A stretch of 64,000 nucleotides of DNA from the NCBI GenBank assembly GCA_000161775.1, contig GG704596.1, positions 362,979 through 426,978 on the forward strand, given 5' to 3'. The stretch's first letter is position 1. Each line of letters starts with the position of its first letter. The notes beneath the pieces are model-generated. The model was not told the DNA's origin, ran no database searches, and was given only the letters and a program-made list of their open reading frames with translations. Position numbers and translations under genes: made by a program. Positions 40,402 to 49,588 of the stretch are shown piece after piece. This DNA is from Ruegeria lacuscaerulensis ITI-1157. GTDB taxonomy: Bacteria; Pseudomonadota; Alphaproteobacteria; Rhodobacterales; Rhodobacteraceae.

Positions 40402-41264
40402 GCGGTCTCTCCCTTGGCGCGGGCATAGGCGATTTTCGCGGCGCGTTTCGCCAGAACGCCGGCCACTTCGGTTCGAAATTCGATCGTGCCGCGCTTGTCG
40501 TCGATGGGTTTGCAGGCGGCCGAGGCGGAGGCGGCCAGCGCCGCCAGCGCGGCATCGTCCAGCGTGGTGCCGATCAGCGCCCGGGCGCAGTCTTCGACCA
40601 GCAGGACGGTGGGCGCCACGGCCCCCAGCGCAACGCGGGCCTCGGTGATCGTGTCACCATCGACGCGCAGGTTCACGCCCACGCCGACCACGGCGATGTC
40701 CATTTCGGTGCGCGGAATGAAACGCAGATAGGCGTCGCCGCCATTCGCGCCCCGCGCCGGGATGTGCAGGGCCGAGATCAGCTCGCCCTGCGCCAGAGAG
40801 GTCTTGCCGGGGCCGGTCGGGATGTCTTCGACCGCCACGACCCGATCGCCGTTCGGGCCGGTCACCGTCGCCATAACCCCTGCAGCCACCATGGCCGGAA
40901 CGGAATCGGCGGCGGGCGAGCCGTTGCACAGGTTGCCAACCGGCGTGGCACGGCCTTGGATCTGGGTCGAGCCGATCAGGTCCATCGCCTCGACCACACC
41001 GGGCCACTCGCGGCCCAACTGGGGGTGTTCGCTCATCTCGGCGCCGGTGACGGCCACGCCCAGCGTCCAGCTGCCGTCGGCGTGGCGGGTGATGTCGCGC
41101 ACCCCGTCGATGGCCTTGATGTCGATCAGGGTGTCAGGGGTCACGATCTCGGACCGCAGCTGCACCAGAACGTCGGTGCCGCCGGCCAGAAACCGCGTGA
41201 TGCCCGTTGCATGGGCAGCCAGATCCGAAGCTTCGGCAAAGCTGGCGGGGCGGTGATATTGCAT
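40398..41264 (-). CDS. FAD-binding medium subunit of the molybdenum hydroxylase (CoxM-like)
   Basis: A 288-aa FAD subunit. It starts MQYHRPASFAEASDLAAHATG, with FLAGGTDVLVQLRSEIV (FAD pyrophosphate loop), QIQGRATPVGNLCNGSPAADSVPA and a CO-dehydrogenase flavoprotein C-terminal domain (LGAVAPTVLLVEDCARALIG). The ATG at 41264 is chosen over an extension to 41297. It is first in the M-S-L-MoaD operon. Confidence 0.93.
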   Translation of the reverse strand: MQYHRPASFAEASDLAAHATGITRFLAGGTDVLVQLRSEIVTPDTLIDIKAIDGVRDITRHADGSWTLGVAVTGAEMSEHPQLGREWPGVVEAMDLIGSTQIQGRATPVGNLCNGSPAADSVPAMVAAGVMATVTGPNGDRVVAVEDIPTGPGKTSLAQGELISALHIPARGANGGDAYLRFIPRTEMDIAVVGVGVNLRVDGDTITEARVALGAVAPTVLLVEDCARALIGTTLDDAALAALAASASAACKPIDDKRGTIEFRTEVAGVLAKRAAKIAYARAKGETA

Positions 41265-41390
41265 GATTGTACCTCGCGCCTGTTGGTCAGGGTTCACTGG
41301 GTTTGGGGCGACGTTAGAGCAGCCGCGCGGCGGCGTCCATGGCCCGCGCGACCTATTTTTTCGCCTGAAAATGTCGCTTTTCGACCGGCG

Positions 41391-44300
41391 TCAGAGGTCG
41401 ATCTCGACCACCCCGCCCGGCTCGGCCGCGCGGCTCTGGCACAGAATCAGCGCCGTTTCCCGCTGCTTGCGCGACAGGACGAAATCGCGATGCTCGACCT
41501 CGCCCGCGATCAGCCCGCATTTGCACACGCCGCAGATGCCGTCGGCGCATTTCACGTCGACATGGATGCCGGCCTCGTTCAGCACCTGCGCCGCGTCCTT
41601 GTTGGCGGGCACCTCGAGGTCACGCCCTGACCGCGCCAGCCGCAGGATGAACGGGTGGTTTTCATAATCGGGCTGCTCGGGCACCGAGAAATACTCCAGA
41701 TGCCGGGCCGCCTCGGGCCAGCCCTGACGTTCGGCGGCCTGCACCACCGCCTCCATGTAGCGGTCCGGACCACAGGTATAGACATGCCAGCCGTCGCGAT
41801 AGCCCGCCAGGAACGCGTCCAGATCGGCGCGGGTGCCCTCATCCGAGACATGCAGATGCACGCGGTCTGCCCAGGGCGCAGCGGCCAGATCGGCCAGGTA
41901 CCCGGCCTTTTCCCGTGAGGGGACGGAATAATGCAGGTCGAAATCGCGGCCCAGCGCGTGCAGGCGATGGGCGAAGGCGATCATCGGGGTGATGCCGATG
42001 CCGCCACCCATCAGCAGAGTGCGGGTGGCGGTCTCGTCCAGTTCGAAATGGTTGATCGGCTTTGACACGAACACCTTGCGGCCCGGCGTGAAAATCCGGT
42101 GCAGCAGGGCCGATCCGCCGCGGCCCTCATCCTCGCGCAGCACGCCGATCTGGTATTTCGACCGGTCCGCAGGGTCGCCCGACATGGAATACTGGCGCAG
42201 GAACTCGGGCGCCACCAGCACATCCAGATGCGCGCCCGCCGTCCATTCCGGCAGGGGCGCGCCATCCGGGGCGGAGAATTCGTATTTGCTGACATCAGGC
42301 GTCATCTTCTCGACCTTCGTCACCTCGACCCGCATGACGGGGGCATCGCCGGCAATCGTATAGCGATGCACCATCGACATGTCCCCGGCGGCCAGACGGG
42401 CCTTGTATTCCTCGGCGGTGACCATCGCCTGATAGGCGGCGATCCCCGCCTCGCGATCCATCGCGAACGGATAGGGCCAGGGATGTGGCGCAAGCGGGGC
42501 GGGATAAACGGCCAGCGTCTGATCCTCGTATTTCAGGTCCAGATCCTTTTGCAGATCGCGCCGATTCAGCGGGTGCGCGGTGGGCCGATAGGCGCCGTCG
42601 GGCTGCAGCTCCAGATCCCACCACCATTTCTTGGTGTCGTTCAGCCCGCCATGGCCCAGCACATCATCCAGTTTCGCCAGCGCGGGCGCAGCGGCGGGGA
42701 TGTTCATCGCGGCCCAGCGGAAGGGGCGTTCGGCGAACAGCCCTTCCAGGTTCCACGGGCAGGTCTTCATGCAGCGCCCGCACATCGCACCGCCGGGGGT
42801 GGTGATCCGGTAGGTGGCGCATTTCTGGCTGTCGGATTTCCAGATCTCATAGCCGTTGAACATCAGCTTGGGCCCGGCCGTGATCGCCCCCGAGGGGCAT
42901 TCGCGGGCGCATTTGTTGCAGCTCTCGCAGAACTGCTGCAGACCAAAATCGATGGGCTTGTCATGCGCCATCGGCATGTCGGTGGTCACCACACCCGATT
43001 TCAGGCGCGGGCCGAGGAACGGGTTCAGAATGACCTCGCCGATGCGGCTGACCTCACCCAGCCCCGACAAGAGCAGAAGCGGCGGCTGCAGCACCTCGCC
43101 ATCCATCACCGTGTGCGCCTTGGCCCTGTAGCCCAGATTGCGGATCTGCCGGGCCAGCACCCCACCCAACAGAGAGAACCGCAGATAGGCGCGCATCGAC
43201 TGGGCGACGCTGATCCAGTCATCGCCGGATGCGCCCTCCATCGTCTCATAGCCCTGGTCGATGATCATGCTGATGGCCTGATCGTGAGGCGGCACGATTT
43301 TCTCGCCGGTGGCGTCGTGGGAATACCACGCCCATTCGGGGCAGCGGCTGAGGCCCACGGCATCAACGCCCAGGAAATAGCTGGCCGCCTTCAGGTTGGC
43401 GGCGTTGCGATCTGCGTCATTGGGTTTGGGGCCATCGGCGCTGTCGCCGTCCTGCAGCAGGACGAACGCCCCCAGCGCGCGACGTTGCGCAAAGCTGGGC
43501 GCGGATTTTCGGACGTAGTGCCCGCCCTTGGCCGCGTCCTGCAGCGGTTTGCCCATGTCGCCGAACTGCGCCCGCGCGAACATGTCGGCGCGTTTGGGCA
43601 CGCGGGCCACGTTCGCTTCGTCGATATAGGTGGTCGGGTTGTCCACGCGTTTGAGCGTCTCGAACGGGTGCGCGCCATCGACATAGCGGCGGCGGGCGAA
43701 AGGGTCGCGGTTCAGCGCGCTTTTGGCAAAACCCGCGCCCATCCACCACGCGGGGCCTTGGGTTCTGAACCACGGCTGCCGGTCGCGCGGGGCCAGCGGG
43801 CGATCATGGGCGATTTCCAACTCGGTGGTCACGGCGGCCAAGCCGAACCGACGCCCCAGCCAAGGGGCCACGGCGGTGCCATCCTCGGCCCAGACCAGCC
43901 CGGCGGCGGCGGCAAGGCGCGGCAGGTCCACGTCCGAGGACATCACCGAATGCGCCCGCGCGTCATACCCCAAAAGGCGGATGTAATTGGCGATCACCAC
44001 CGCGTTTTCGCTGGCCAGCAGGCAGGCGCGGTGATCCTGCGCATCCAGGATCCACTCGGCGCCCGGCTCGGACGGATCGGGGTCGCGGTGATGCTCGTAC
44101 AGGAACACGATGGCATGGCGATGGGCGGTGATCGGCCCCGGGTGGGCCGCGACGCTGTCGCGCAGGTCAGCCATGATCACGTCGATCCCCGAGGCCAGGG
44201 TCTTCGTCTGCCGGGTCTGCAGCGCATGGGCCAGCCGGTCGATATCGGGGTTGCGCCGGGGCCAGTCCAGCAGCGCCTGCGGCGGCAGAGGCCCGCAGCC

Positions 44301-44603
44301 CATCATCGAGGCATCGTTGAAATAGCCGAACGCCTTCAGGTGGTTGGCGCGCTCGACCGGATCGCGGGGCATCTCGGCCCGGGCCGGATTTACGAAGCCA
44401 TCGCGGATGGTGTCAAGCATCGCCTGAAACTCGCCCATCGCGTTGACGATGCTGTGGGGCTGCTCGGGGCGGTTGAAACTCAGCACCGGCATCGTGTCCA
44501 GCGCAGACAGATCGGGCAGCACATCCTGCCGCCGCAGCCGTTCCAGCGGATAAGGACCCATGTGAACGGGTCGGTTCTTGTCCGAGAAAAAGCGGATCCC
44601 CAT
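41391..44603 (-). CDS. Reductive dehalogenase-like fusion with ferredoxin-NAD(P)H reductase and 2Fe-2S domains
   Basis: A 1070-aa cytosolic fusion resembling the NAD(P)H-dependent catabolic reductive dehalogenases (NpRdhA/BhbA type). Residues 1-560 form the cobalamin-binding RdhA/QueG-like region and seem internally duplicated (GLAAVTTELEIAHDRPL near 250 and SGVVTTDMPMAHDKPI near 540). Two [4Fe-4S] motifs follow, CESCNKCARECP (about 558) and MCGRCMKTCP (about 606). Residues 720-960 form a FAD/NAD(P)H reductase (RQYSMSG, GGGIGITPMI, YTCGPD) and the end a plant-type 2Fe-2S domain (CADGICGVCKCG). No Tat signal or membrane anchor gene. Together this would remove halogen from aromatic substrates with electrons from NAD(P)H. 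A LysR gene is divergent, 75 bp away. Confidence 0.9.
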   Translation of the reverse strand: MGIRFFSDKNRPVHMGPYPLERLRRQDVLPDLSALDTMPVLSFNRPEQPHSIVNAMGEFQAMLDTIRDGFVNPARAEMPRDPVERANHLKAFGYFNDASMMGCGPLPPQALLDWPRRNPDIDRLAHALQTRQTKTLASGIDVIMADLRDSVAAHPGPITAHRHAIVFLYEHHRDPDPSEPGAEWILDAQDHRACLLASENAVVIANYIRLLGYDARAHSVMSSDVDLPRLAAAAGLVWAEDGTAVAPWLGRRFGLAAVTTELEIAHDRPLAPRDRQPWFRTQGPAWWMGAGFAKSALNRDPFARRRYVDGAHPFETLKRVDNPTTYIDEANVARVPKRADMFARAQFGDMGKPLQDAAKGGHYVRKSAPSFAQRRALGAFVLLQDGDSADGPKPNDADRNAANLKAASYFLGVDAVGLSRCPEWAWYSHDATGEKIVPPHDQAISMIIDQGYETMEGASGDDWISVAQSMRAYLRFSLLGGVLARQIRNLGYRAKAHTVMDGEVLQPPLLLLSGLGEVSRIGEVILNPFLGPRLKSGVVTTDMPMAHDKPIDFGLQQFCESCNKCARECPSGAITAGPKLMFNGYEIWKSDSQKCATYRITTPGGAMCGRCMKTCPWNLEGLFAERPFRWAAMNIPAAAPALAKLDDVLGHGGLNDTKKWWWDLELQPDGAYRPTAHPLNRRDLQKDLDLKYEDQTLAVYPAPLAPHPWPYPFAMDREAGIAAYQAMVTAEEYKARLAAGDMSMVHRYTIAGDAPVMRVEVTKVEKMTPDVSKYEFSAPDGAPLPEWTAGAHLDVLVAPEFLRQYSMSGDPADRSKYQIGVLREDEGRGGSALLHRIFTPGRKVFVSKPINHFELDETATRTLLMGGGIGITPMIAFAHRLHALGRDFDLHYSVPSREKAGYLADLAAAPWADRVHLHVSDEGTRADLDAFLAGYRDGWHVYTCGPDRYMEAVVQAAERQGWPEAARHLEYFSVPEQPDYENHPFILRLARSGRDLEVPANKDAAQVLNEAGIHVDVKCADGICGVCKCGLIAGEVEHRDFVLSRKQRETALILCQSRAAEPGGVVEIDL

Positions 44604-44678
44604 TGCGTGCCTCCTGTTGCCAAGCTTCCCCTAGCGCGGCATGAACAGCAATACCATTCATGGCGGATCATAGACGGT

Positions 44679-45581
44679 ATGAAGAAAATCGATTTCACGG
44701 ATCTGGACGGCAAGGTCCTGCGCACCTTCCTGACGATTCTCGAGAAAAACTCGGTGTCCAAGGCCGCCGACCGGCTGGGTGTCACGCAATCGGCCATCAG
44801 CCACACGTTGGCCAAGCTGCGGCAGGTGCTGGGCGACCCGCTGTTCGTGCGGTCGGGCCAGGGGCTGCGCGCAACCGAGCGAGCGCTGGCGCTGAAAGAC
44901 CCGGTGCAGAGGGTGCTGGACGGGATGCGCGCCCTGACCGACGAGCGGCCGTTTGACCCGCTGTCCGAAGAGATCACCGTGCAGATCGCCACCAACGACA
45001 TGCCGCGCGAGCTGATCTTTCCGCAGTTGCTGCGCAGGGCGCGGGCCGATGGGGTGCGGCTGCGGCTGGGGTTCATGCCCTCGGGCGTGCCCGACCCGGA
45101 ACTGCTGCGCAGCGACAGGTGCCAGCTGATGCTGACCCCGCTGCCGCCGGACGGTCCCGACATCTTTCAAAAGCTGCTGGTGAGCAGCCCCCTGATGGTG
45201 TTCTACGACGCCGAACGGCGCGACCCGCCCGCCGACTGGGCCGCCTATTGCGCCTCGGACCATGTCGAGGTGCGGTTTCCCGACGGGCGCAACGCGCGGG
45301 CGGTGATGCGCGGCGTGGATCAAAGCCAGATCCGCCCGCCCACCGTGACCCTGCCGCATTTCAACGCGATCCCGGCCTTCGTGAAGGGCAGCGACCTGAT
45401 CTCGACCGACACGGCGCTGATGAAACAGGGGCCTTTGGCGGCGCTGGACTGCGCGCCCCTGCCCTTCGACTGTCAGCCGGTTTCGATCTACATGGTCTGG
45501 CACCAGCGGTTCGCCAACGATCCCGCCCATCGCTGGCTGCGGGGCCAGATCGCGGCGATTGCCGCCACGCTTCAGGCCTGA
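44679..45581 (+). CDS. LysR family regulator, divergent from the dehalogenase-like gene
   Basis: A 300-aa LysR-type regulator: the winged helix with SVSKAADRLGVTQSAISHTLAKLR (about 25-48), then a periplasmic-binding-like effector domain. The start MKKIDFTDLDGKVLRTFL at 44679 is the family-like N-terminus; the very long open frame before it is antisense to the dehalogenase-like gene. Divergent position with a 75-bp intergenic region strongly suggests it controls that gene, perhaps in response to a halogenated aromatic compound. Its 3' end overlaps the convergent LysR gene by 10 bp. Confidence 0.92.
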   Translation: MKKIDFTDLDGKVLRTFLTILEKNSVSKAADRLGVTQSAISHTLAKLRQVLGDPLFVRSGQGLRATERALALKDPVQRVLDGMRALTDERPFDPLSEEITVQIATNDMPRELIFPQLLRRARADGVRLRLGFMPSGVPDPELLRSDRCQLMLTPLPPDGPDIFQKLLVSSPLMVFYDAERRDPPADWAAYCASDHVEVRFPDGRNARAVMRGVDQSQIRPPTVTLPHFNAIPAFVKGSDLISTDTALMKQGPLAALDCAPLPFDCQPVSIYMVWHQRFANDPAHRWLRGQIAAIAATLQA

Positions 45582-46432
45582 GCCCGCAACCAGTCGCGCA
45601 TCAGGGCCACCAGATCCGGCTGCCGCGGCTTGCGCGGGGTGACGATATGGAACCCCAGATCGTCCAGCAACACCTGCGCCAGCGGCTGCACCAACCGCCC
45701 CGCCGTCAGCTCGGCCGCGACCAGTGGCGCATTGGCCAGCGCAAAGCCCTGCCCGGCCACGGCGGCGTCGATGGCCAGGCTGGTCTGGCTGAAATTCATC
45801 ATCCTCGGGCGCCCCTGCACGCCGGCGCGTTCCAGAAACAGGGGCCACAGGCCGTGTGAATCGCTCAGCATTACATGCGCCAGCAGGTCTTGCGCCGATG
45901 TCACCTGCGCGGCCAGGTCGGGGCTGCCGACGACGACGAATTCGGTGGGGAACAGCGGCTCGGCCACCAGGCCGTCGCCAAACGGCGCGCGGCCCTGCCG
46001 CACCGCGATATCCACCCCGTCCGTCTGGAAATCAGCCAGCCGCTCGCGCGCATCGACCTGCACCGAGACATCCGGGTGCCGCGCGGTGAAATCGCCCAGC
46101 CGCGGCACCAGCCATTTCGAGGCAAAGCTGGGCGTGACCGATAGGGTGATCTGGCGCTGGCCGGACAGGTCTTCGACCGCCTCTTCGATCAGTCGGAAGG
46201 CGCGGCGCAGGGGCGCGTGGAACCGCCGTCCGGCCTCGGTCAGGCGCAGGCCGCGCGGCAGGCGGTCGAACAACGGGGTGCCCAGCCGCGCCTCGAGGCC
46301 CCGGACCTGCTGTGCCACCGCCCCTTGGGTGACACCCAGTTCCTGCGCCGCCAGCCTGAAGTTCAGGTGTCGGGCCGACGCCTCGAAGGCGCGAAGGGCA
46401 TTCAGCGGAGGAAGGGCAGCCATGGCGTCCAC
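45572..46432 (-). CDS. LysR family regulator, GcvA-like
   Basis: A 286-aa LysR regulator: ARHLNFRLAAQELGVTQGAVAQQVRGLEARLG helix-turn-helix, then an effector domain with SVTPSFASKWLVPRLGDF typical of GcvA-like members. The GTG at 46432 or the ATG at 46423 (MAALPPLNAL) are both possible starts. It is divergent from the SDR gene at 46528 and likely regulates it. Confidence 0.92.
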   Translation of the reverse strand: MDAMAALPPLNALRAFEASARHLNFRLAAQELGVTQGAVAQQVRGLEARLGTPLFDRLPRGLRLTEAGRRFHAPLRRAFRLIEEAVEDLSGQRQITLSVTPSFASKWLVPRLGDFTARHPDVSVQVDARERLADFQTDGVDIAVRQGRAPFGDGLVAEPLFPTEFVVVGSPDLAAQVTSAQDLLAHVMLSDSHGLWPLFLERAGVQGRPRMMNFSQTSLAIDAAVAGQGFALANAPLVAAELTAGRLVQPLAQVLLDDLGFHIVTPRKPRQPDLVALMRDWLRAQA

Positions 46433-46527
46433 GCAGTAGATTTCCTACACCCTTAAGGCAGAAGAACTGATTGGTCAAACGTCCTGCCACGCGTCATCTT
46501 GGCGGCAGATTGAAACGGAGAACGAAG

Positions 46528-47232
46528 ATGACGGAAAAAGTGGCTCTGATCACCGCCGGCGGCAGCGGCATGGGCGCGGATGCGGCGCGGCGGCTGGCGG
46601 CGGACGGGTTCAAGGTGGGCATCCTGTCCTCGTCCGGCAAAGGCGAGGCGCTGGCGGCCGAGCTGGGCGGCGTGGGCGTGACCGGCTCGAACCAGTCGAC
46701 TGACGACCTGCAGAAACTGGTCGATGCGGCGATGGCCCATTGGGGGCGGATCGACGTGCTGGTGAATTCGGCCGGGCACGGGCCCCGCGCGCCGGTGCTG
46801 GAACTGACCGACGAGGACTGGCATCAGGGGATGGAGGTCTATTTCCTGAATGCCGTGCGCCCGACGCGGCTGGTGACGCCGATCATGCAGGCGCAGGGCG
46901 GCGGGGCGATCATCAACATCTCGACCTTCGCGGCGTTCGAGCCGGACCCGGTCTTTCCGACCTCGGGCGTGTTCCGGGCGGGGCTTGCGGCGTTCACCAA
47001 GCTGTTCGCCGACAAATATGCCGCCGAGAACATCCGCATGAACAACGTCCTGCCCGGCTTCATCGACAGCCTGCCGGAAAAGGAAGAGTTCAAGGCCAAG
47101 ATCCCCATGGGCCGCTATGGGCGCAGCTATGACGAGATCGCCTCGGTCATCGCGTTCCTCGCCTCCGAGGGCGGCGGTTACATCACCGGGCAGAACATCC
47201 GGGTAGATGGCGGGATCACCCGCTCGGTCTGA
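46528..47232 (+). CDS. SDR family oxidoreductase with unusual active-site region
   Basis: A 234-aa short-chain dehydrogenase. Nucleotide-binding motif TAGGSGMGADAARRLAADGF, NSAGHGP, catalytic Ser in NISTFAAFEP. The usual YxxxK is not seen in the expected place, which reads FPTSGVFRAGLAAFTK, as in a subset of SDRs with S-x-x-R instead. A CGGAG ribosome-binding site precedes the ATG at 46528. The NAD(P)-binding C-terminal GQNIRVDGGITRSV is intact. Substrate unknown. It is convergent with the FAD oxidoreductase gene 4 bp away. Confidence 0.88.
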   Translation: MTEKVALITAGGSGMGADAARRLAADGFKVGILSSSGKGEALAAELGGVGVTGSNQSTDDLQKLVDAAMAHWGRIDVLVNSAGHGPRAPVLELTDEDWHQGMEVYFLNAVRPTRLVTPIMQAQGGGAIINISTFAAFEPDPVFPTSGVFRAGLAAFTKLFADKYAAENIRMNNVLPGFIDSLPEKEEFKAKIPMGRYGRSYDEIASVIAFLASEGGGYITGQNIRVDGGITRSV

Positions 47233-47236
47233 TCGG

Positions 47237-48511
47237 TCAGACCCTTGCCTTGACCAGATGCGTCAGCGTCGCGCCGGTCTCGAAAAAGGCGCGGCGCAGG
47301 CCTGTCCAGCTTTCGCTGTGCGCAGGCTCGGGCGGCAGCGGCAGGCGGGCGGGGTCGCCCGACAACAAGCTGTCGGCCATCATGCGGCCGAACACCGTGC
47401 CCGGCCCGATCCCGCGCCCGGAATAGCCATGCGCCGACAGGGCGTTCGGCCCGATCTGCACCAGCTTCGGGATTTTGTCCGAGGTCATGGCGATGCGCCC
47501 GTGCCAGCCGTCTTTCAGCGGCTGGTCGGCCAAGGCGGGGAAGATCTGCGCCAGTTTGCGCGTGATCCAGCCGCGATGGGCGAAACTGCCCGCGTGGCCC
47601 AGATCGCCCATCGCCCCGATCACCAGCCGCCCGGCCCGATCCATGCGGAACGAGGTCATGATCAGCCCGGTATCCCAGCAGCCTTCGCCCCCCGGCAGCA
47701 GGGTGGCGCGGATGTCCTCGGGCAGCGGGTCGGTGGCGTATTGGAAGTAGTAGACCGGCACATAGTCCTGCCGGGTGTCGGGCAGCCCCGCGTGATAGGC
47801 ATTGGTGGCCTGGATCAGCGCCTTGGCCCGCACCGAACCCTGCGGGGTGCCCAGATGCCAGATCTCGCCATCGTGGCGCAGCGCCTGCACCGGGCTGTTG
47901 GCGTGGATCGCGGCCCCGGCCTGCTGCGCGGCGCGGGCGAGGCCCTGCACATAGGCCAGCGGCTGGATCGTCCCGGCACGCGGGTCGAAAATGGCGCCGT
48001 GAAAGGCGGTGCTGCCAGTGCGGTGGGCGGTGTCCTGCGCGGCCATCAGTTCGACCGGCGCGCCGTCGGCTGACAGCTGTTGGTGGCGAGTCTGCAGGTC
48101 GCGCAGGCCCTTGGGCGAATGGGCCAGGTGCAGGGTTCCGGCCTGCACCGGCTCGCAATCGATGGCGTGGTCACGGATCAGGCGGAACACCTCGGCCGGG
48201 GCCTGCGCCAGCAAGGCGATCAGCCGGTCGCCGGCCTTGCGGCCCAGGTGGGCGCGGATTTCGGCCGGGGGCAGCCATAGTCCGGCATTGGCCAGCCCGA
48301 CATTGCGGCCCGACCCGCCATGACCGATCTGGTGCGCCTCGAGCAGACAGACCGACGCACCCGCCTGCGCCGCATGCAGCGCCGCCGAACAGCCCGTGTA
48401 GCCGCCGCCGATCACTGCAAGGTCCACCGTGGCGGACCCGGTCAGGGGCGGGGCGTCCACCCGCTCGCGGCTGGTCTTGGTCCACAGGCTGATTTCCGGG
48501 TCGGTGGTCAT
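47237..48511 (-). CDS. FAD-dependent amine/amino-acid oxidase (DAO family)
   Basis: A 424-aa DAO-type flavoprotein: VDLAVIGGGYTGCSAALHAAQAGASVCLLEA dinucleotide fold, the GHGGSGRNVGLANAGLW box common to gamma-glutamylputrescine oxidase-like enzymes, and the C-terminal GYSGRGIGPGTVFGRMMADSL. It oxidises an amine or amino acid with release of hydrogen peroxide or transfer to an acceptor; the substrate cannot be told. The gene lies 42 bp after the FabD-like gene on the same strand and may be in that operon. Confidence 0.9.
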   Translation of the reverse strand: MTTDPEISLWTKTSRERVDAPPLTGSATVDLAVIGGGYTGCSAALHAAQAGASVCLLEAHQIGHGGSGRNVGLANAGLWLPPAEIRAHLGRKAGDRLIALLAQAPAEVFRLIRDHAIDCEPVQAGTLHLAHSPKGLRDLQTRHQQLSADGAPVELMAAQDTAHRTGSTAFHGAIFDPRAGTIQPLAYVQGLARAAQQAGAAIHANSPVQALRHDGEIWHLGTPQGSVRAKALIQATNAYHAGLPDTRQDYVPVYYFQYATDPLPEDIRATLLPGGEGCWDTGLIMTSFRMDRAGRLVIGAMGDLGHAGSFAHRGWITRKLAQIFPALADQPLKDGWHGRIAMTSDKIPKLVQIGPNALSAHGYSGRGIGPGTVFGRMMADSLLSGDPARLPLPPEPAHSESWTGLRRAFFETGATLTHLVKARV

Positions 48512-48553
48512 GGGCGGGATGTCCTTGAATGCGCGCGCAGATTTCCCGAGGGC

Positions 48554-49588
48554 TCAGCCGATGGCAAGGGGTCTTTGATCCTCGCGCCCCAGCGCGATCA
48601 GGAAGGGGTCCTGCGCCTGCAGGGCCTGGAAGCAGTCCTTGTCGGTCATGCCGCGCCAGTTTGCCAGCACCAGCGATTGCGCCACCGCGCCGCCCAGCGT
48701 CGCGCCGGGGCCGGTGACGATGAACAGGTCGGGTGCGAATTCGCGGGCCGCTGTCTGCACCGCGTGGGTGAAATCGTAGGGCTCGGTCACCTGATGGCCC
48801 AGCGTGTAATCCCACAGCGCGCCCGTGTCGGTTGCCCCCGGCCACCAGATCTTGCCGCGCCCGTCGATCATCGGCAGGTCGGGCTGGGTGAACAGCGACA
48901 CCGGCAGTTGGCGGCGGCCTTCCTGCGCCACCGGGGCCTGCAGGCGCGTGTGAAAGGCCGCGTGGTTGGCCAGCCGCATCGGGAACCGCTCTTGCACCAC
49001 GGGCTGCGCGGCTTCGAAGGCCCTCAGCCCGGCCTCGTTGCCCGCCAGCACCAACATCCCGCCCAGGTCGATCGACAGGGCAAGGTCATGCTCCGGCAGA
49101 GCGTCGATGCGCGCCACCTCGGCCAAAAGCTCGGCCTTGCGGGCGGGGTCGCCGCGCCAGTCGTCGCCGGTGAAGGGATAGACCAGCTGCCCGCCGATCA
49201 GGTGGGTCTGCATCAGCGTGCCCATGGTGTTGACCAACCGGAACCCGTTTTCCGGTGACAGCGCGCCCGCGGCGGCCAGCGCGATATACCAGCCCATCGA
49301 GTTGCCGGTGACGGCCACCACCTCGATATCCTCGGCCAGCGCCTGCGCATCGGCCAGCGATGCGGTATAGATCAGGGGCGAAGCCACGTCGCCGCGCGAA
49401 TATTTGCTGACCGAGAAGCGCGACGCGCCGTCCAGTGCGGTCACCGCCTCTTGGCCCGTTTCGGCGCGGATGGCGTCGAATTCGCGGAACAGATCCATCC
49501 GGTTCGAATGGTGACGATGCAGATAGCCCAGCTCGGGCTTGTTGTAGGTGCCCCGGCCGGGGCAAATCACGACGGCGGTGCGGGTCAT
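48554..49588 (-). CDS. FabD-like acyltransferase (ACP S-malonyltransferase superfamily)
   Basis: A 344-aa protein of the malonyl-CoA:ACP transacylase fold. It opens TAVVICPGRGTYNKPELGYLHRHH instead of the usual quality-gas start of FabD. The nucleophile elbow is VTGNSMGWY (GxSxG with Asn at the second position), and the catalytic His lies in ANHAAFHTRLQ. It therefore may transfer an unusual acyl group. The ATG at 49588 overlaps the stop of the fused 2-oxoacid dehydrogenase gene, so the two enzymes are coupled. Confidence 0.82.
   Translation of the reverse strand: MTRTAVVICPGRGTYNKPELGYLHRHHSNRMDLFREFDAIRAETGQEAVTALDGASRFSVSKYSRGDVASPLIYTASLADAQALAEDIEVVAVTGNSMGWYIALAAAGALSPENGFRLVNTMGTLMQTHLIGGQLVYPFTGDDWRGDPARKAELLAEVARIDALPEHDLALSIDLGGMLVLAGNEAGLRAFEAAQPVVQERFPMRLANHAAFHTRLQAPVAQEGRRQLPVSLFTQPDLPMIDGRGKIWWPGATDTGALWDYTLGHQVTEPYDFTHAVQTAAREFAPDLFIVTGPGATLGGAVAQSLVLANWRGMTDKDCFQALQAQDPFLIALGREDQRPLAIG

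Noticed and set aside
42099-44678. Long plus-strand extension upstream of the LysR gene
   Set aside because: It is antisense to the dehalogenase-like gene; LysR similarity begins only at 44679.
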